64,000 bases of DNA, taken from contig JAIXOJ010000216.1 in NCBI GenBank assembly GCA_027486835.1, forward strand, positions 1-64,000. The letters run 5' to 3'. The notes beneath the pieces were generated by a model, which was not told where the DNA came from, did no database searches, and saw nothing but the letters and a program-made list of their open reading frames with translations. This document shows positions 46,575-54,493 of this stretch, piece after piece. This stretch comes from Chitinophagaceae bacterium. Lineage in GTDB: Bacteria > Bacteroidota > Bacteroidia > Chitinophagales > Chitinophagaceae. The position numbers and the translations under genes were made by a program. How positions within the stretch are numbered: the first letter of the stretch is position 1; every line of letters starts with the position of its first letter.

Positions 46575-47396
46575 TTATTGAATGGTTTCTAAATAAGCAG
46601 TGATAAATGGATTCACTTTTTCCGTTGCTTCCCACATGCCCATATGTGCCGTTTGGGGCAATACAAGCAGATGGCAGATATGGGGCATTTGTGCTTGTTG
46701 CAATAAATCTTGCAAAGGCACCACGGTATCCTCCTCCCCAGCAATCATCAAAACAGGCACTTGGCTAGCCTTCAGCACAGCCGTTCTGTCTGGCCGTTCT
46801 TTTATGGCCGTGTAATACCATTGTAATATTTGGGTGTCAAACTGTTGGGCCGCTTCCACCAAAACAGCCACTCGCGCCTGTTCCTGCTGCCTAAAAGGGG
46901 AGGCAAATAAATTAGGGATACTGGTTTTTAAAAAAGAGTAACCGCCAAATTCGCCCATTAAAGCAATGGCTTTGTTGCGTTTTTCTTTTCGCTCTGGGGT
47001 ATCGGTATACGCTGTGGAATGTACCAAGCCAAAGCCCTTTAAACAACTCGAATACAGGTCTGCGAATGCCAAGGTTATATATCCGCCCATGCTATGCCCC
47101 AGCACTACCACCTGTTCTATACCTAAATGATCCAGCAATGCTTTGGCTATGTGGGCATAAAAATCAATATTACAGAGCGATGTTTTTTGCGCTTCAGAAA
47201 GGCTATCTACCTCAACAGCCGACTGACCAGAACCCGGCCAATCGATACGTATGATTTTGCAATATTGCTCCAAGGCCGGCAACTGGTATTGCCACACCCC
47301 ACTGTCTTCCCCAAACCCATGCAACAGCAACAGCGGCAGCCCCGCACCAGAAATATGATAATGGATAGAAAACCCCGCATACTCAAAACTATTCAT
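46575..47396 (-). CDS. Alpha/beta hydrolase
   Basis: 273 residues. The oxyanion region LLLHGFGED and nucleophile elbow GHSMGGYI are conserved, and the acid residue is likely in GEEDTVVP and the His in PQTAHMGMWE. No signal peptide. Substrate cannot be predicted; it could act as an esterase or C-C hydrolase. The start lies about 75 bp from the 40-bp repeat array. Confidence 0.92.
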   Translation of the reverse strand: MNSFEYAGFSIHYHISGAGLPLLLLHGFGEDSGVWQYQLPALEQYCKIIRIDWPGSGQSAVEVDSLSEAQKTSLCNIDFYAHIAKALLDHLGIEQVVVLGHSMGGYITLAFADLYSSCLKGFGLVHSTAYTDTPERKEKRNKAIALMGEFGGYSFLKTSIPNLFASPFRQQEQARVAVLVEAAQQFDTQILQWYYTAIKERPDRTAVLKASQVPVLMIAGEEDTVVPLQDLLQQAQMPHICHLLVLPQTAHMGMWEATEKVNPFITAYLETIQ

Positions 47397-47470
47397 TGCT
47401 ATTAAATATTGATTTCGGGTAAAAATAACTGCTAATGAATTTCGGAAGGTTTAATTAGCCGATGCATTAC

Positions 47471-47770
47471 CGAATTTGGGGTTTCTCAAGTTGAAATACC
47501 CTGCGCCAGCCGGAAATGGGGTTTCACAACTTGTGAAACTTTGCGCCAGCCGGAAATGGGGTTTCACAACTTGTGAAACCTTGTGCCAGCCGGAAATGGA
47601 GTTTCACAACTTGTGAAACCTTGTGCCAGCCGGAAATGGGGTTTCACAACTTGTGAAACCTTGCGCCAGCCGGAAATGGGGTTTCACAAGTTGTGAAACC
47701 TTGTGCCAGCCGGAAATGGGGTTTCACAAGTTGTGAAACCTTGCGCCAACCAGAAATGGGGATTCGCAGC
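47471..47770. repeat. 40-bp palindromic tandem array E
   Basis: Seven units of exactly 40 bp plus a partial unit. Each has GTTTCACAA, one central base (C in most units, G in the last two) and TTGTGAAAC, a perfect 9+9 palindrome, separated by the 21-bp linker that contains GCCAGCCGGAAATGGG. The end units are degenerate. The units lack spacer diversity, so this is not a CRISPR. Located in divergent intergenic DNA. Confidence 0.95.
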
Positions 47771-48026
47771 AAGAGAAAATGCTCTGTTTCCTTGAATTTG
47801 CTGGATTTTAGCTTTGGAACCTAAAAAATAGTTATGCTCAATATGCATTGAATATTTTTATGCAAATTGCTATGAGTTGTAGTAAAAAACAACGGTTTTA
47901 AGCACTTTTAATAGGAGTATTTTCTATTTTGGAAAAAAACTAAAAAATGGCTCTAATTATTTGCTCATTTACAGGCCACCCATTTATTTTGCAAGCATCA
48001 TTTAATAATCTAAAAAACTATTTTTT

Positions 48027-48785
48027 ATGTACAATACTTTGCATTACGCAAATTTAACCGCATCTCAATTTGTTGATTTTTTATTTCGAATCCTTAGTAT
48101 TCTAAACTTAACAGACCTCGCAAAACTGAAAATAAAAAAGAGGTACAATGTTTTGAATGCCATATTCATTAAGCTAAATGAAGCTTATAAAGAGGAACAA
48201 GCATTAGCCGAAACCAAAGAAATTAGATCGTTAGAAAATAGAAGGGACAGAGCAATAAGGGGCTTTTCTAAGTATATTGATGGGTTGATTTTAAGCCCCA
48301 AAGCCAACATTGCTAGTGCAGCACTTTTACTCAAGAACTTTTTACGCAATTTAAGTCCCAATATTGCCAAAGAAGATTATGCTAGCGAGTCTTCTATCTT
48401 GAGAAAAGTATATGATGCTTACCTAAATAATACAGAAATAAAAGCGGCAATTATTACTATAGCTGCGCAAGATTGGTTAACAGAAATTAATGATGCCAAT
48501 ACTGCTTTTGAAAATAAATATGCTGCTCGTACAATTGTTATTTCCACTAATAATAACAAGGAATCATTTACTCAATTAAGGCCAAAGGCATTTGAAGCCT
48601 ATAAAAAAGTTTTAAAAATTATTGATTCACGCTATGATGTGGCCTTAGATGAAGAAGTAGATGGAACAGACTATTTGAATTTAATTAACCAAATAAATGC
48701 TACGATAGACCAGGCTGAGCAAATAATTGCATCCACCCAGCCACACACTAAACCAACCACCCCACCAACCACTCCTGGTCTTTAA
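48027..48785 (+). CDS. DUF6261 family protein
   Basis: 252 residues, mainly helical, with a Pro/Thr-rich C-terminal tail (TKPTTPPTTPGL). Matches the DUF6261 family of Bacteroidota, often adjacent to mobile elements. No signal peptide or catalytic motif seen. Start ATG at 48027, 257 bp after array E. Function unknown. Confidence 0.75.
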   Translation: MYNTLHYANLTASQFVDFLFRILSILNLTDLAKLKIKKRYNVLNAIFIKLNEAYKEEQALAETKEIRSLENRRDRAIRGFSKYIDGLILSPKANIASAALLLKNFLRNLSPNIAKEDYASESSILRKVYDAYLNNTEIKAAIITIAAQDWLTEINDANTAFENKYAARTIVISTNNNKESFTQLRPKAFEAYKKVLKIIDSRYDVALDEEVDGTDYLNLINQINATIDQAEQIIASTQPHTKPTTPPTTPGL

Positions 48786-48803
48786 TTAATCATAAATTTA
48801 ACT

Positions 48804-48839
48804 ACAACCGCCCGATAGTTCTATCTATCGGGCGGTTGT
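48804..48839 (+). terminator. Terminator after the DUF6261 gene
   Basis: ACAACCGCCCGATAG pairs perfectly over 15 bp with CTATCGGGCGGTTGT across a 6-base loop, 18 bp after the stop codon. Confidence 0.88.
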
Positions 48840-48915
48840 GTTTGTGGGGGGGAGCTTTTGTAGTTGGTGTTTTTTTGACATGTTTAAGAGGACATACATT
48901 TGGGTGTTTAAGAAG

Positions 48916-49296
48916 ATGAGCTTGGAATATTTTATTCAAGATAATTTTAGAACAAAATTTATGAAATCAAATATTTGGATAGAAAAAGGTTGGGGTGAAG
49001 TAGTTGACTACGCAACATTTAAAGACATTGATACAGCTATAGAAGAAATAATCAATCAAGATGAAGAACACGGAGCTTTTTGGATTGGGAATTTGGAAAA
49101 TGAATATGTCCTAGAAGTTCACAAAAATCTAGACCTTTTCTTTGTTTATGGAGAAAATCAAAATGAACAACTACAAATCAACCTTAATAATTGGGAAGAT
49201 GTAAAAAAGATTTTTGAATTTTATTTTGAAAATGAATTTGAAAAGTTAAAAAATGAACTTGAGATGAGACAACATACTTATAAAAAAATATCATAG
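48916..49296 (+). CDS. Hypothetical acidic protein
   Basis: 126 residues from the ATG at 48916; a longer frame from a GTG at 48838 would start inside the terminator stem and is rejected. Acidic and aromatic-rich (AFWIGNLENEYVLEVHKNLD), which resembles the composition of immunity-type proteins, but no family is recognised. It lies 8 bp before the next gene, so they form a two-gene unit. Confidence 0.6.
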   Translation: MSLEYFIQDNFRTKFMKSNIWIEKGWGEVVDYATFKDIDTAIEEIINQDEEHGAFWIGNLENEYVLEVHKNLDLFFVYGENQNEQLQINLNNWEDVKKIFEFYFENEFEKLKNELEMRQHTYKKIS

Positions 49297-49303
49297 TGCT
49301 AAA

Positions 49304-49849
49304 ATGAGAAGAAGTTTTGTAATTATAACAATGGCAATTATAATTATTAGTCTATTAGGGCTCATTATTTTAAGTAAAAGCTTAAACTTAAGTGGTGGCT
49401 ACATAATAAAAGATGTCTCAAAAAATAAATCACTAATCGTTGAAAACGATACTACTAAAGCAATTAGGTTTTGCATTAGCTATGCAATTGATAGCACACA
49501 TATGCCTTCAGTTTATGAGTCTCTTAAGGAAAGTATTTTTTGTGATTCAATATTACTTACTTCAAATACCATCCCTTTAAAGTATTTACCCTCTCAAGTC
49601 GACTCATTTTCATTTAAAATAATGAAAGAGAAGGAAATTGAGCATATTCTACTTTCTATGCCAGATGAAGCTGATCCTCCTAATTATTTATGTGTAAGGG
49701 GTTTTGAAAAAACGGGGAATACATTTACAGTTACATTAGTAAGTATTAGTTCTGGAATGTTCCCTAGTGGTGGGGGTTCATTATACGAAATTGAGAAAGT
49801 GTCAAATACTTTTAGATTAATTTCTAGTTCAAGCAGTAGTATCAACTAA
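49304..49849 (+). CDS. Hypothetical membrane-anchored protein
   Basis: 181 residues. One N-terminal transmembrane segment (about 4-26, TMAIIIISLLGLIILS) followed by an extracytoplasmic region rich in Ser. No known domain. Eight bp after the upstream acidic protein, likely cotranscribed. Confidence 0.6.
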   Translation: MRRSFVIITMAIIIISLLGLIILSKSLNLSGGYIIKDVSKNKSLIVENDTTKAIRFCISYAIDSTHMPSVYESLKESIFCDSILLTSNTIPLKYLPSQVDSFSFKIMKEKEIEHILLSMPDEADPPNYLCVRGFEKTGNTFTVTLVSISSGMFPSGGGSLYEIEKVSNTFRLISSSSSSIN

Positions 49850-49884
49850 AAAACCAATGCATATATTTTAGTTTATAAATCCCC

Positions 49885-50204
49885 CTACCCCACCAACTGC
49901 TTCACCAACGCTATATAAGTATCAACTCCATCTTTTATTTCTGATAGGTAAATAAATTCATCAGCGGTATGGCTTCTTGCACTATCGCCCGGGCCCATCT
50001 TGAGGGTAGCGAAAGGCATTAATGCTTTGTCGCTCGTAGTGGGCGAGCCATAATAGCCTTTGCCCAAAGCAATTCCAGCCTTCACCAAAGGGTGGTCAAG
50101 CGCAATAGATGTGGATTTCATGCGGGTGGTTCTAGGCTTGAATTGGCTTTTTAAATGCTGTTGTAAGATGCCTAATATTTCATCAAAACTGTACAATATT
50201 TCAA
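49885..50204 (-). pseudogene. M20-family deacetylase (ArgE-like), 3' fragment
   Basis: About 105 C-terminal residues of an acetylornithine/acetyl-lysine deacetylase-like M20 peptidase. GYYGSPTTSDKALMPFA and GPGDSARSHTADEFIY contain conserved C-terminal motifs including the metal-ligand His of ARSHTADE. The first 240 or so residues are absent: reading upstream, the frame stops inside the palindrome at 50205-50238. No ATG remains at its 5' end, so it is almost certainly not functional. Confidence 0.85.
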
Positions 50205-50314
50205 AATCCTATAAGGTTTCTAAAAACCTTATAGGATTAAGTAGGGCGTAGGAATTTTCAAACACATGCGTTAATGCAGCTATTTTTGGGTGCATTAACG
50301 CAATGGAGTTGCGT
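50205..50314. repeat. Three adjacent palindromes at the ArgE-fragment breakpoint
   Basis: Perfect 15-bp stem AATCCTATAAGGTTT / AAACCTTATAGGATT (50205-50238), then 12-bp TGCGTTAATGCA / TGCATTAACGCA (50267-50302), then ACGCAA / TTGCGT (50298-50314). They lie directly at the break in the deacetylase gene, so they may mark a mobile or recombined segment. Confidence 0.7.
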
Positions 50315-50366
50315 TTATTTATGAGTTAGCGGCTATTTTAAACGCAGCCTTCACTTAATCAGAGAC

Positions 50367-51641
50367 ATGAAATCAATCTTGACAATAATTTCAATAATTT
50401 CCTTCTGCCTAACCTCTGACGGGCAGACCAAATCAGAAGCAGTAAAATTAGTCAAGTGGTCAAGCGAATCATGTGACAATACTTTTGACCCCTATCGCTT
50501 AAAAAACCGGGTAAGTAATATTGAATACACAGATTCTACAACAATTTACATTGTTCACTTTTCGGAAAATTGCTGTGTAACTTTCGAGCCTGCTATAAAC
50601 TTTTCAAAAAATAAATTGGTATTGCTTCCTTATCGAGAGTACAAAGGTGATTATTGCAGTTGTAATTGTTGCTTCTCAATTCGGTATGAAATTTCGGGAT
50701 TGACTGGCAAAAAATATCAACTTTACTTTAAAGAGTCTGCGATAAGTTTAACTGACAATTATTATGATACCGTAAAAACCTCATACGAGTTTTTTAACGG
50801 TGAAAAGATTAATAGGTCGAACAAGTATGGCTTCAAAGAAAGCATGTGGATTAAATTTTATAAAGATGGTGCCAAAGAAGTCGTTAGTGAATATCCTAAA
50901 CAATCATTATTTTATAATCCTTCTCCTATTTGGTCAAAAGGCTATTATAAATCAGGAAAGCTTTCTTTTTATGACAGAAATGATACTACACAATCTTGGT
51001 TTGAAGATAGCGAATTAAAATCTCAGTTTATAGAATACAAGATTGGAGACACGACATTTAAAAAAGGACTTAGAAAGTTTGAAAACCGACTATTACAAAA
51101 AGAATATTTAGAAAAATCTTATCCTACAATTTTTAAGAGTGAATTTGACACAGCCTACCAACAAGAAGGAAGAGTTACTGAACCAGTATATAAAAGAGAA
51201 TTTTTTCAAAATGGTAAGCCTAAGTTTTTATTTGGCACAGACACTAGTTTTTCATGGTTTGAAACAGGACAGATTGAATCGAAAAGTTATAAGAATGGAA
51301 AAATTCAGTTTGACGATAAAGGTATTCTGACGGAACAATCATTTTCGTGGCTTGAAAAAGGACCTGAAGATTGGAGAAATTTAGACAACACTCTTTATGT
51401 TCAGTTTTATTCAAATGGAAATATTAAGGAAATCGAACTGGTTAGAAATGAGCCAACTCAAGACGGAATGGCTCCTGGAGTTCGTTATACTTGGGCATGG
51501 AGTAAAGAAATGACTATCATTGAAAGCCCTGAAAACTGGACAGAGGCTTTACCTTGGACAAGATTTCCAGAACTTCAAGTGAAGCCAAAAATGCTAATTG
51601 GACTGGACAAAAAGTCAACACCCACGAAAAATATCCGCTAA
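50367..51641 (+). CDS. Secreted MORN-like repeat protein
   Basis: 424 residues. Signal peptide 1-20 (ending TSDGQ). The body has repeated segments such as YYKSGKLSFYD, FFQNGKPKFLFG and SYKNGKIQFDDKG, typical of MORN_2-type variants. Several Cys pairs (CSCNCC) occur. Role unknown; such repeats often mediate interaction. Its stop codon lies in CGCTAATAT, the left arm of a cassette-junction-like inverted repeat. Confidence 0.75.
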   Translation: MKSILTIISIISFCLTSDGQTKSEAVKLVKWSSESCDNTFDPYRLKNRVSNIEYTDSTTIYIVHFSENCCVTFEPAINFSKNKLVLLPYREYKGDYCSCNCCFSIRYEISGLTGKKYQLYFKESAISLTDNYYDTVKTSYEFFNGEKINRSNKYGFKESMWIKFYKDGAKEVVSEYPKQSLFYNPSPIWSKGYYKSGKLSFYDRNDTTQSWFEDSELKSQFIEYKIGDTTFKKGLRKFENRLLQKEYLEKSYPTIFKSEFDTAYQQEGRVTEPVYKREFFQNGKPKFLFGTDTSFSWFETGQIESKSYKNGKIQFDDKGILTEQSFSWLEKGPEDWRNLDNTLYVQFYSNGNIKEIELVRNEPTQDGMAPGVRYTWAWSKEMTIIESPENWTEALPWTRFPELQVKPKMLIGLDKKSTPTKNIR

Positions 51642-51730
51642 TATGGGTATTGCTGCAAGTGGGGCGGACCGAAGTACAATCGGCAGTTGTGCGCAATTCA
51701 TCTTCAGTTCGGCTGGGCGAGATGTTAGCG
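51636..51730. repeat. attC-like junction after the MORN protein gene
   Basis: CGCTAATAT (51636-51644), which contains the stop codon, and ATGTTAGCG (51722-51730) are inverted copies matching at 8 of 9 bases, 95 bp end to end. GTTAGCG also occurs at 50325 before the gene and at 54424 further on. Similar to the layout of integron cassette ends, but no integrase gene is seen and the inner arms pair poorly. Confidence 0.4.
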
Positions 51731-51900
51731 CAGCGCATCTCGCCTAAACCGATAAAAGGGATTTCCAAATCCCATTTCTCGGTTGCGCATAGTTTCCTAA
51801 CTACGTCCGAGCGTTTGCCAAAATCCCGATTGGCTTGTGAATTTTCCGCTGGCTAACAGGTTCCTCAGCGCATCTCACCTAAACAGATAAACAGTTCCCT
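51714..51900. repeat. TTAGCGC hairpin and dispersed repeat
   Basis: GGCGAGATG (51716) and CATCTCGCC (51736) form a perfect 9-bp stem around the loop TTAGCGCAGCG. GATAAAAGGGATTTCC follows at 51751. The end of the unit, CAGCGCATCTC-CCTAAAC, is repeated near 51868. TGGGCGAGATGTTAGCGCAG and the GATAAAAGGGATTTCC element recur 2700 bp on, at 54414 and 54451. Confidence 0.7.
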
Positions 51901-51931
51901 ACAATCTAGAATGAAGTGATACATTAGCAAT

Positions 51932-52654
51932 ATGAACGACATCGCTAGAAATAGACAAGAACTGTTTGAAAACGGATTTTCAGTAATAAACAATATTTAT
52001 TCTACAGCCGAAGTGCAAAACATTTTGGCGGCCATTGGTAACGCAGACACTTCAAAAGACACTTTTAGAAAAACAACAGACCTGTTTGCCATCCGACAGT
52101 TTTTAAAAGAAGTTCCTTCAACTTTAGATTTGATTTTCAATGAAAAATTGAAAACAATTATCAGCGAGGTTTTGGGAAACAATTTTTTTGTGGTGAAGAG
52201 CATTTATTTTGACAAGCCTGAAACGTCAAATTGGTATGTCTCTTATCACCAAGATTTGATCATTTCTGTTGACAGAAAAATGGAGATTGACAATTTTGTT
52301 TCCTGGACAATAAAGCAAAATCAATTCGCAGTTCAACCCCCAACCGATATTTTGGAGAATATCACTACAATACGAGTGCATCTTGACGACACAGACGAGC
52401 AGAAAGGCGCATTGAGAGTTGTACCAAAGTCGCATGTAAAGAAAATTTACCGACCCGAAACCATCAATTGGGACAACGAAACGGAAACAACTTGCTGCGT
52501 AAAGCAAGGGGGAATCATGCTAATGAAACCATTGACTTTGCACAGTTCTAGCAGAACAACGAACCATAAAAAAAGACGCGTGATTCATATTGAATTGGCA
52601 AACAAAGAATTACCCGATGGACTAAAATGGGCAGAACGAATAGATTTGATGTAG
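51932..52654 (+). CDS. Phytanoyl-CoA dioxygenase family protein
   Basis: 240-residue Fe(II)/2-oxoglutarate oxygenase. Metal ligands are likely the HxD in WYVSYHQDLII and the distal His in LTLHSSSRTTN, and the 2-oxoglutarate-binding Arg is in the same segment. GALRVVPKSH is typical of PhyH proteins. Cytosolic; substrate unknown. Single gene in the accessory stretch. Confidence 0.9.
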   Translation: MNDIARNRQELFENGFSVINNIYSTAEVQNILAAIGNADTSKDTFRKTTDLFAIRQFLKEVPSTLDLIFNEKLKTIISEVLGNNFFVVKSIYFDKPETSNWYVSYHQDLIISVDRKMEIDNFVSWTIKQNQFAVQPPTDILENITTIRVHLDDTDEQKGALRVVPKSHVKKIYRPETINWDNETETTCCVKQGGIMLMKPLTLHSSSRTTNHKKRRVIHIELANKELPDGLKWAERIDLM

Positions 52655-52727
52655 CGTATTGGTTTGCTCTTTTGTAGTCTTTGAGATTCTATTTATAGGG
52701 TTAATGTTCTAGTTTTAAGCAACGAAA

Positions 52728-52758
52728 TTGTTTCCCAATAAAGAAACGCTTACTTTCG
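52728..52758 (+). promoter_or_regulatory. Possible promoter and operator of the toxin-antitoxin pair
   Basis: TTG (52728-52730) and TACTTTCG (52751-52758) are spaced 20 bp apart, close to the Bacteroidota -33/-7 layout. The inverted repeat GTTTC (52730-52734) and GAAAC (52743-52747) lies between them, where a HigA-like antitoxin could bind and autorepress. Weak single-site evidence. Confidence 0.35.
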
Positions 52759-52771
52759 GCAAAACTTTAGA

Positions 52772-53116
52772 ATGAACCCAAAGTTTGAAGTAGAATTTTT
52801 ACCAGAAGCGATTGAATTTTTAGATAATCTGGAAGAAAAAGCGAGGGAAAAGGTTTACTATAATATCAAGAAAACTCAATACTTAAATGACAACGAATTA
52901 TTTAAAAAAATCAGTGAGTTTGTTTGGGAATTTCGTACTTTATACAATGGAAATGCGTACAGACTATTTTCATTTTGGGATAATATTAATGGGAAAGAGA
53001 CTTTGGTTGTAGCAACACATGGAATAGTAAAAAAGACACAGAAAACACCTTCTAAAGAAATAAAAAAAGTGGAAGAAATTAGAAAGCAGTATTTAATAAA
53101 TCGTAAGAATAAATAA
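52772..53116 (+). CDS. HigB/RelE-type toxin (DUF891)
   Basis: 114 residues. The body resembles phage-derived Gp49-like/HigB mRNA interferases: FLPEAIEFLDNL, then WEFRTLYNGNAYRLFSFW, then LVVATHGIVKKTQKTP. Probably cleaves mRNA on ribosomes. The antitoxin gene starts 2 bp after its stop, the toxin-first order typical of HigBA. Confidence 0.9.
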   Translation: MNPKFEVEFLPEAIEFLDNLEEKAREKVYYNIKKTQYLNDNELFKKISEFVWEFRTLYNGNAYRLFSFWDNINGKETLVVATHGIVKKTQKTPSKEIKKVEEIRKQYLINRKNK

Positions 53117-53118
53117 TT

Positions 53119-53439
53119 ATGGAAAATAAGTTTACAACTGTTTCACTGGACACAATGATAGATAAACACATTGGCAAGATTGGAACCGAAAAACGGGATG
53201 CATTTGAAAGCGAATTAAGAATCGATTTGTTGGGTCAAGCAATTAAACAAGCAAGGCAAGAACGTAACTTGACACAAGAACAATTGGGCGAACTTGTTGG
53301 GGTACAAAAAGCGCAGATTTCTAAAATAGAAAACAGTGTGAAAAATGCAAGATTTGAGACCATAATGAAGGTGTTTGATGCTTTAGATGTAAAAGTGAAT
53401 TTTAAAGTTGAGCTAAATAATAAAAAGTTTGCCATCTAA
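53119..53439 (+). CDS. HigA-type antitoxin with XRE helix-turn-helix
   Basis: 106 residues. The helix-turn-helix region (about 35-90, IKQARQERNLTQEQLGELVG followed by KAQISKIENSVKN) is of the Cro/CI type. It should neutralise the preceding toxin and repress the operon. Confidence 0.9.
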   Translation: MENKFTTVSLDTMIDKHIGKIGTEKRDAFESELRIDLLGQAIKQARQERNLTQEQLGELVGVQKAQISKIENSVKNARFETIMKVFDALDVKVNFKVELNNKKFAI

Positions 53440-53702
53440 GTATGTAGTAAAGAAAGTGAGATATTCCACTTTAACAGTCTTCCAAAAAAGAACAATTGGC
53501 CAATGTTTCTAGACAAAGACAGTGAGCGAGCAAATCCACTGATTAGCAATCGATAAGTACTAATACTCCTGCGGTTTATAATAGCAAACCACCACCAGCG
53601 GCTTAAAAGCAGATACCTAATTTTATCTTTTTACCCTAATTCATCACCACTGTTTCCTTATTTTCGCCTTAATATTAACTTTTAACCCCAAAAATGTTTG
53701 CC

Positions 53703-54305
53703 ATGAAAAAAATGTTGTTTGTCATTTTGATTACCAATTTGTTTTTTAACCTAATCCAAGCTCAATCTACACCAGCAAAACCATTAACCGCAGAAGAAAA
53801 AGCTGCAATCAAACAAAAACAAGAAGCCGATTTAGCTGCGGCTTACAAAGAAGCCGGCATTAGTGAAGAATTGGCAGTAAAAATTAAAGCTATCGAAAGC
53901 AGTTATTCAATTAAAGGAAAAGAATTATATGCTTGGAGAGATAGTAATTTGAATTCAATCAATGGGAAAGAGGCTATTAAGAAATTCAATGATTTACTAA
54001 AAAAGAAGAAAGAAACAGATCCTGCTGTAAACCCTCAAGTACCTCAAAGTGCAGAGGAGAAAGCCGCATTGAAAAAGAAGCAAGAAGAGGATAAGATAGC
54101 AGCCCAAAAAGAATCAGGATTTACTGATGCGCAAATTGAGAAATTTAACAGCATTATGAATGATTTTAAGGATAAGTCCACTTCATTGACAAAAGAAAAA
54201 AATACGGCTGTTGAGGAAATTGCAGGTAAAGAAAGCATCAAGAAATTAAAGGACATTCAAAAAAAGCAAAAGGAGGAAGCGGCTAAAGCGCAATTACCCA
54301 AATGA
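53703..54305 (+). CDS. Secreted helical protein with internal duplication
   Basis: 200 residues from the ATG at 53703 (MKKMLF), with a signal peptide ending IQAQ. Two repeats of about 75 residues start at AEEKAAIKQKQEADLAAAYK and AEEKAALKKKQEEDKIAAQK and each ends KKKKE or KKQKE. High charge and helix content resemble periplasmic chaperones of the Spy/CpxP kind, but no LTxxQ motif pair is seen. Function unknown. Confidence 0.8.
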   Translation: MKKMLFVILITNLFFNLIQAQSTPAKPLTAEEKAAIKQKQEADLAAAYKEAGISEELAVKIKAIESSYSIKGKELYAWRDSNLNSINGKEAIKKFNDLLKKKKETDPAVNPQVPQSAEEKAALKKKQEEDKIAAQKESGFTDAQIEKFNSIMNDFKDKSTSLTKEKNTAVEEIAGKESIKKLKDIQKKQKEEAAKAQLPK

Positions 54306-54374
54306 TGACAAACAGTTAAAGAAACATTACCATTTTGTCGTCAGGTTTCATTCAGTGTTTTTTATTCTACCACT

Positions 54375-54475
54375 AGTAAGAATGTTTAGCGCGGCTGAAC
54401 ATTCTTACTCTGTTGGGCGAGATGTTAGCGCAGCACTCCGAGTGTAAATAGATAAAAGGGATTTCCGAATTCCAG
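54375..54475. repeat. TTTAGCGC hairpin and second copy of the dispersed repeat
   Basis: AGTAAGAATGTT (54375-54386) pairs perfectly with AACATTCTTACT (54398-54409) around TAGCGCGGCTG. TGGGCGAGATGTTAGCGCAG follows at 54414 and GATAAAAGGGATTTCC at 54451, the same spacing as at 51714. The stem differs from that at 51716 while the loop is similar. Confidence 0.7.
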
Positions 54476-54493
54476 TCAACTGTAAGATGTTTT

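Noticed and set aside
47471-47770. CRISPR array
   Set aside because: Units repeat over the whole 40 bp with no unique spacers, and no cas gene is in the window. It is a tandem repeat with a palindrome.
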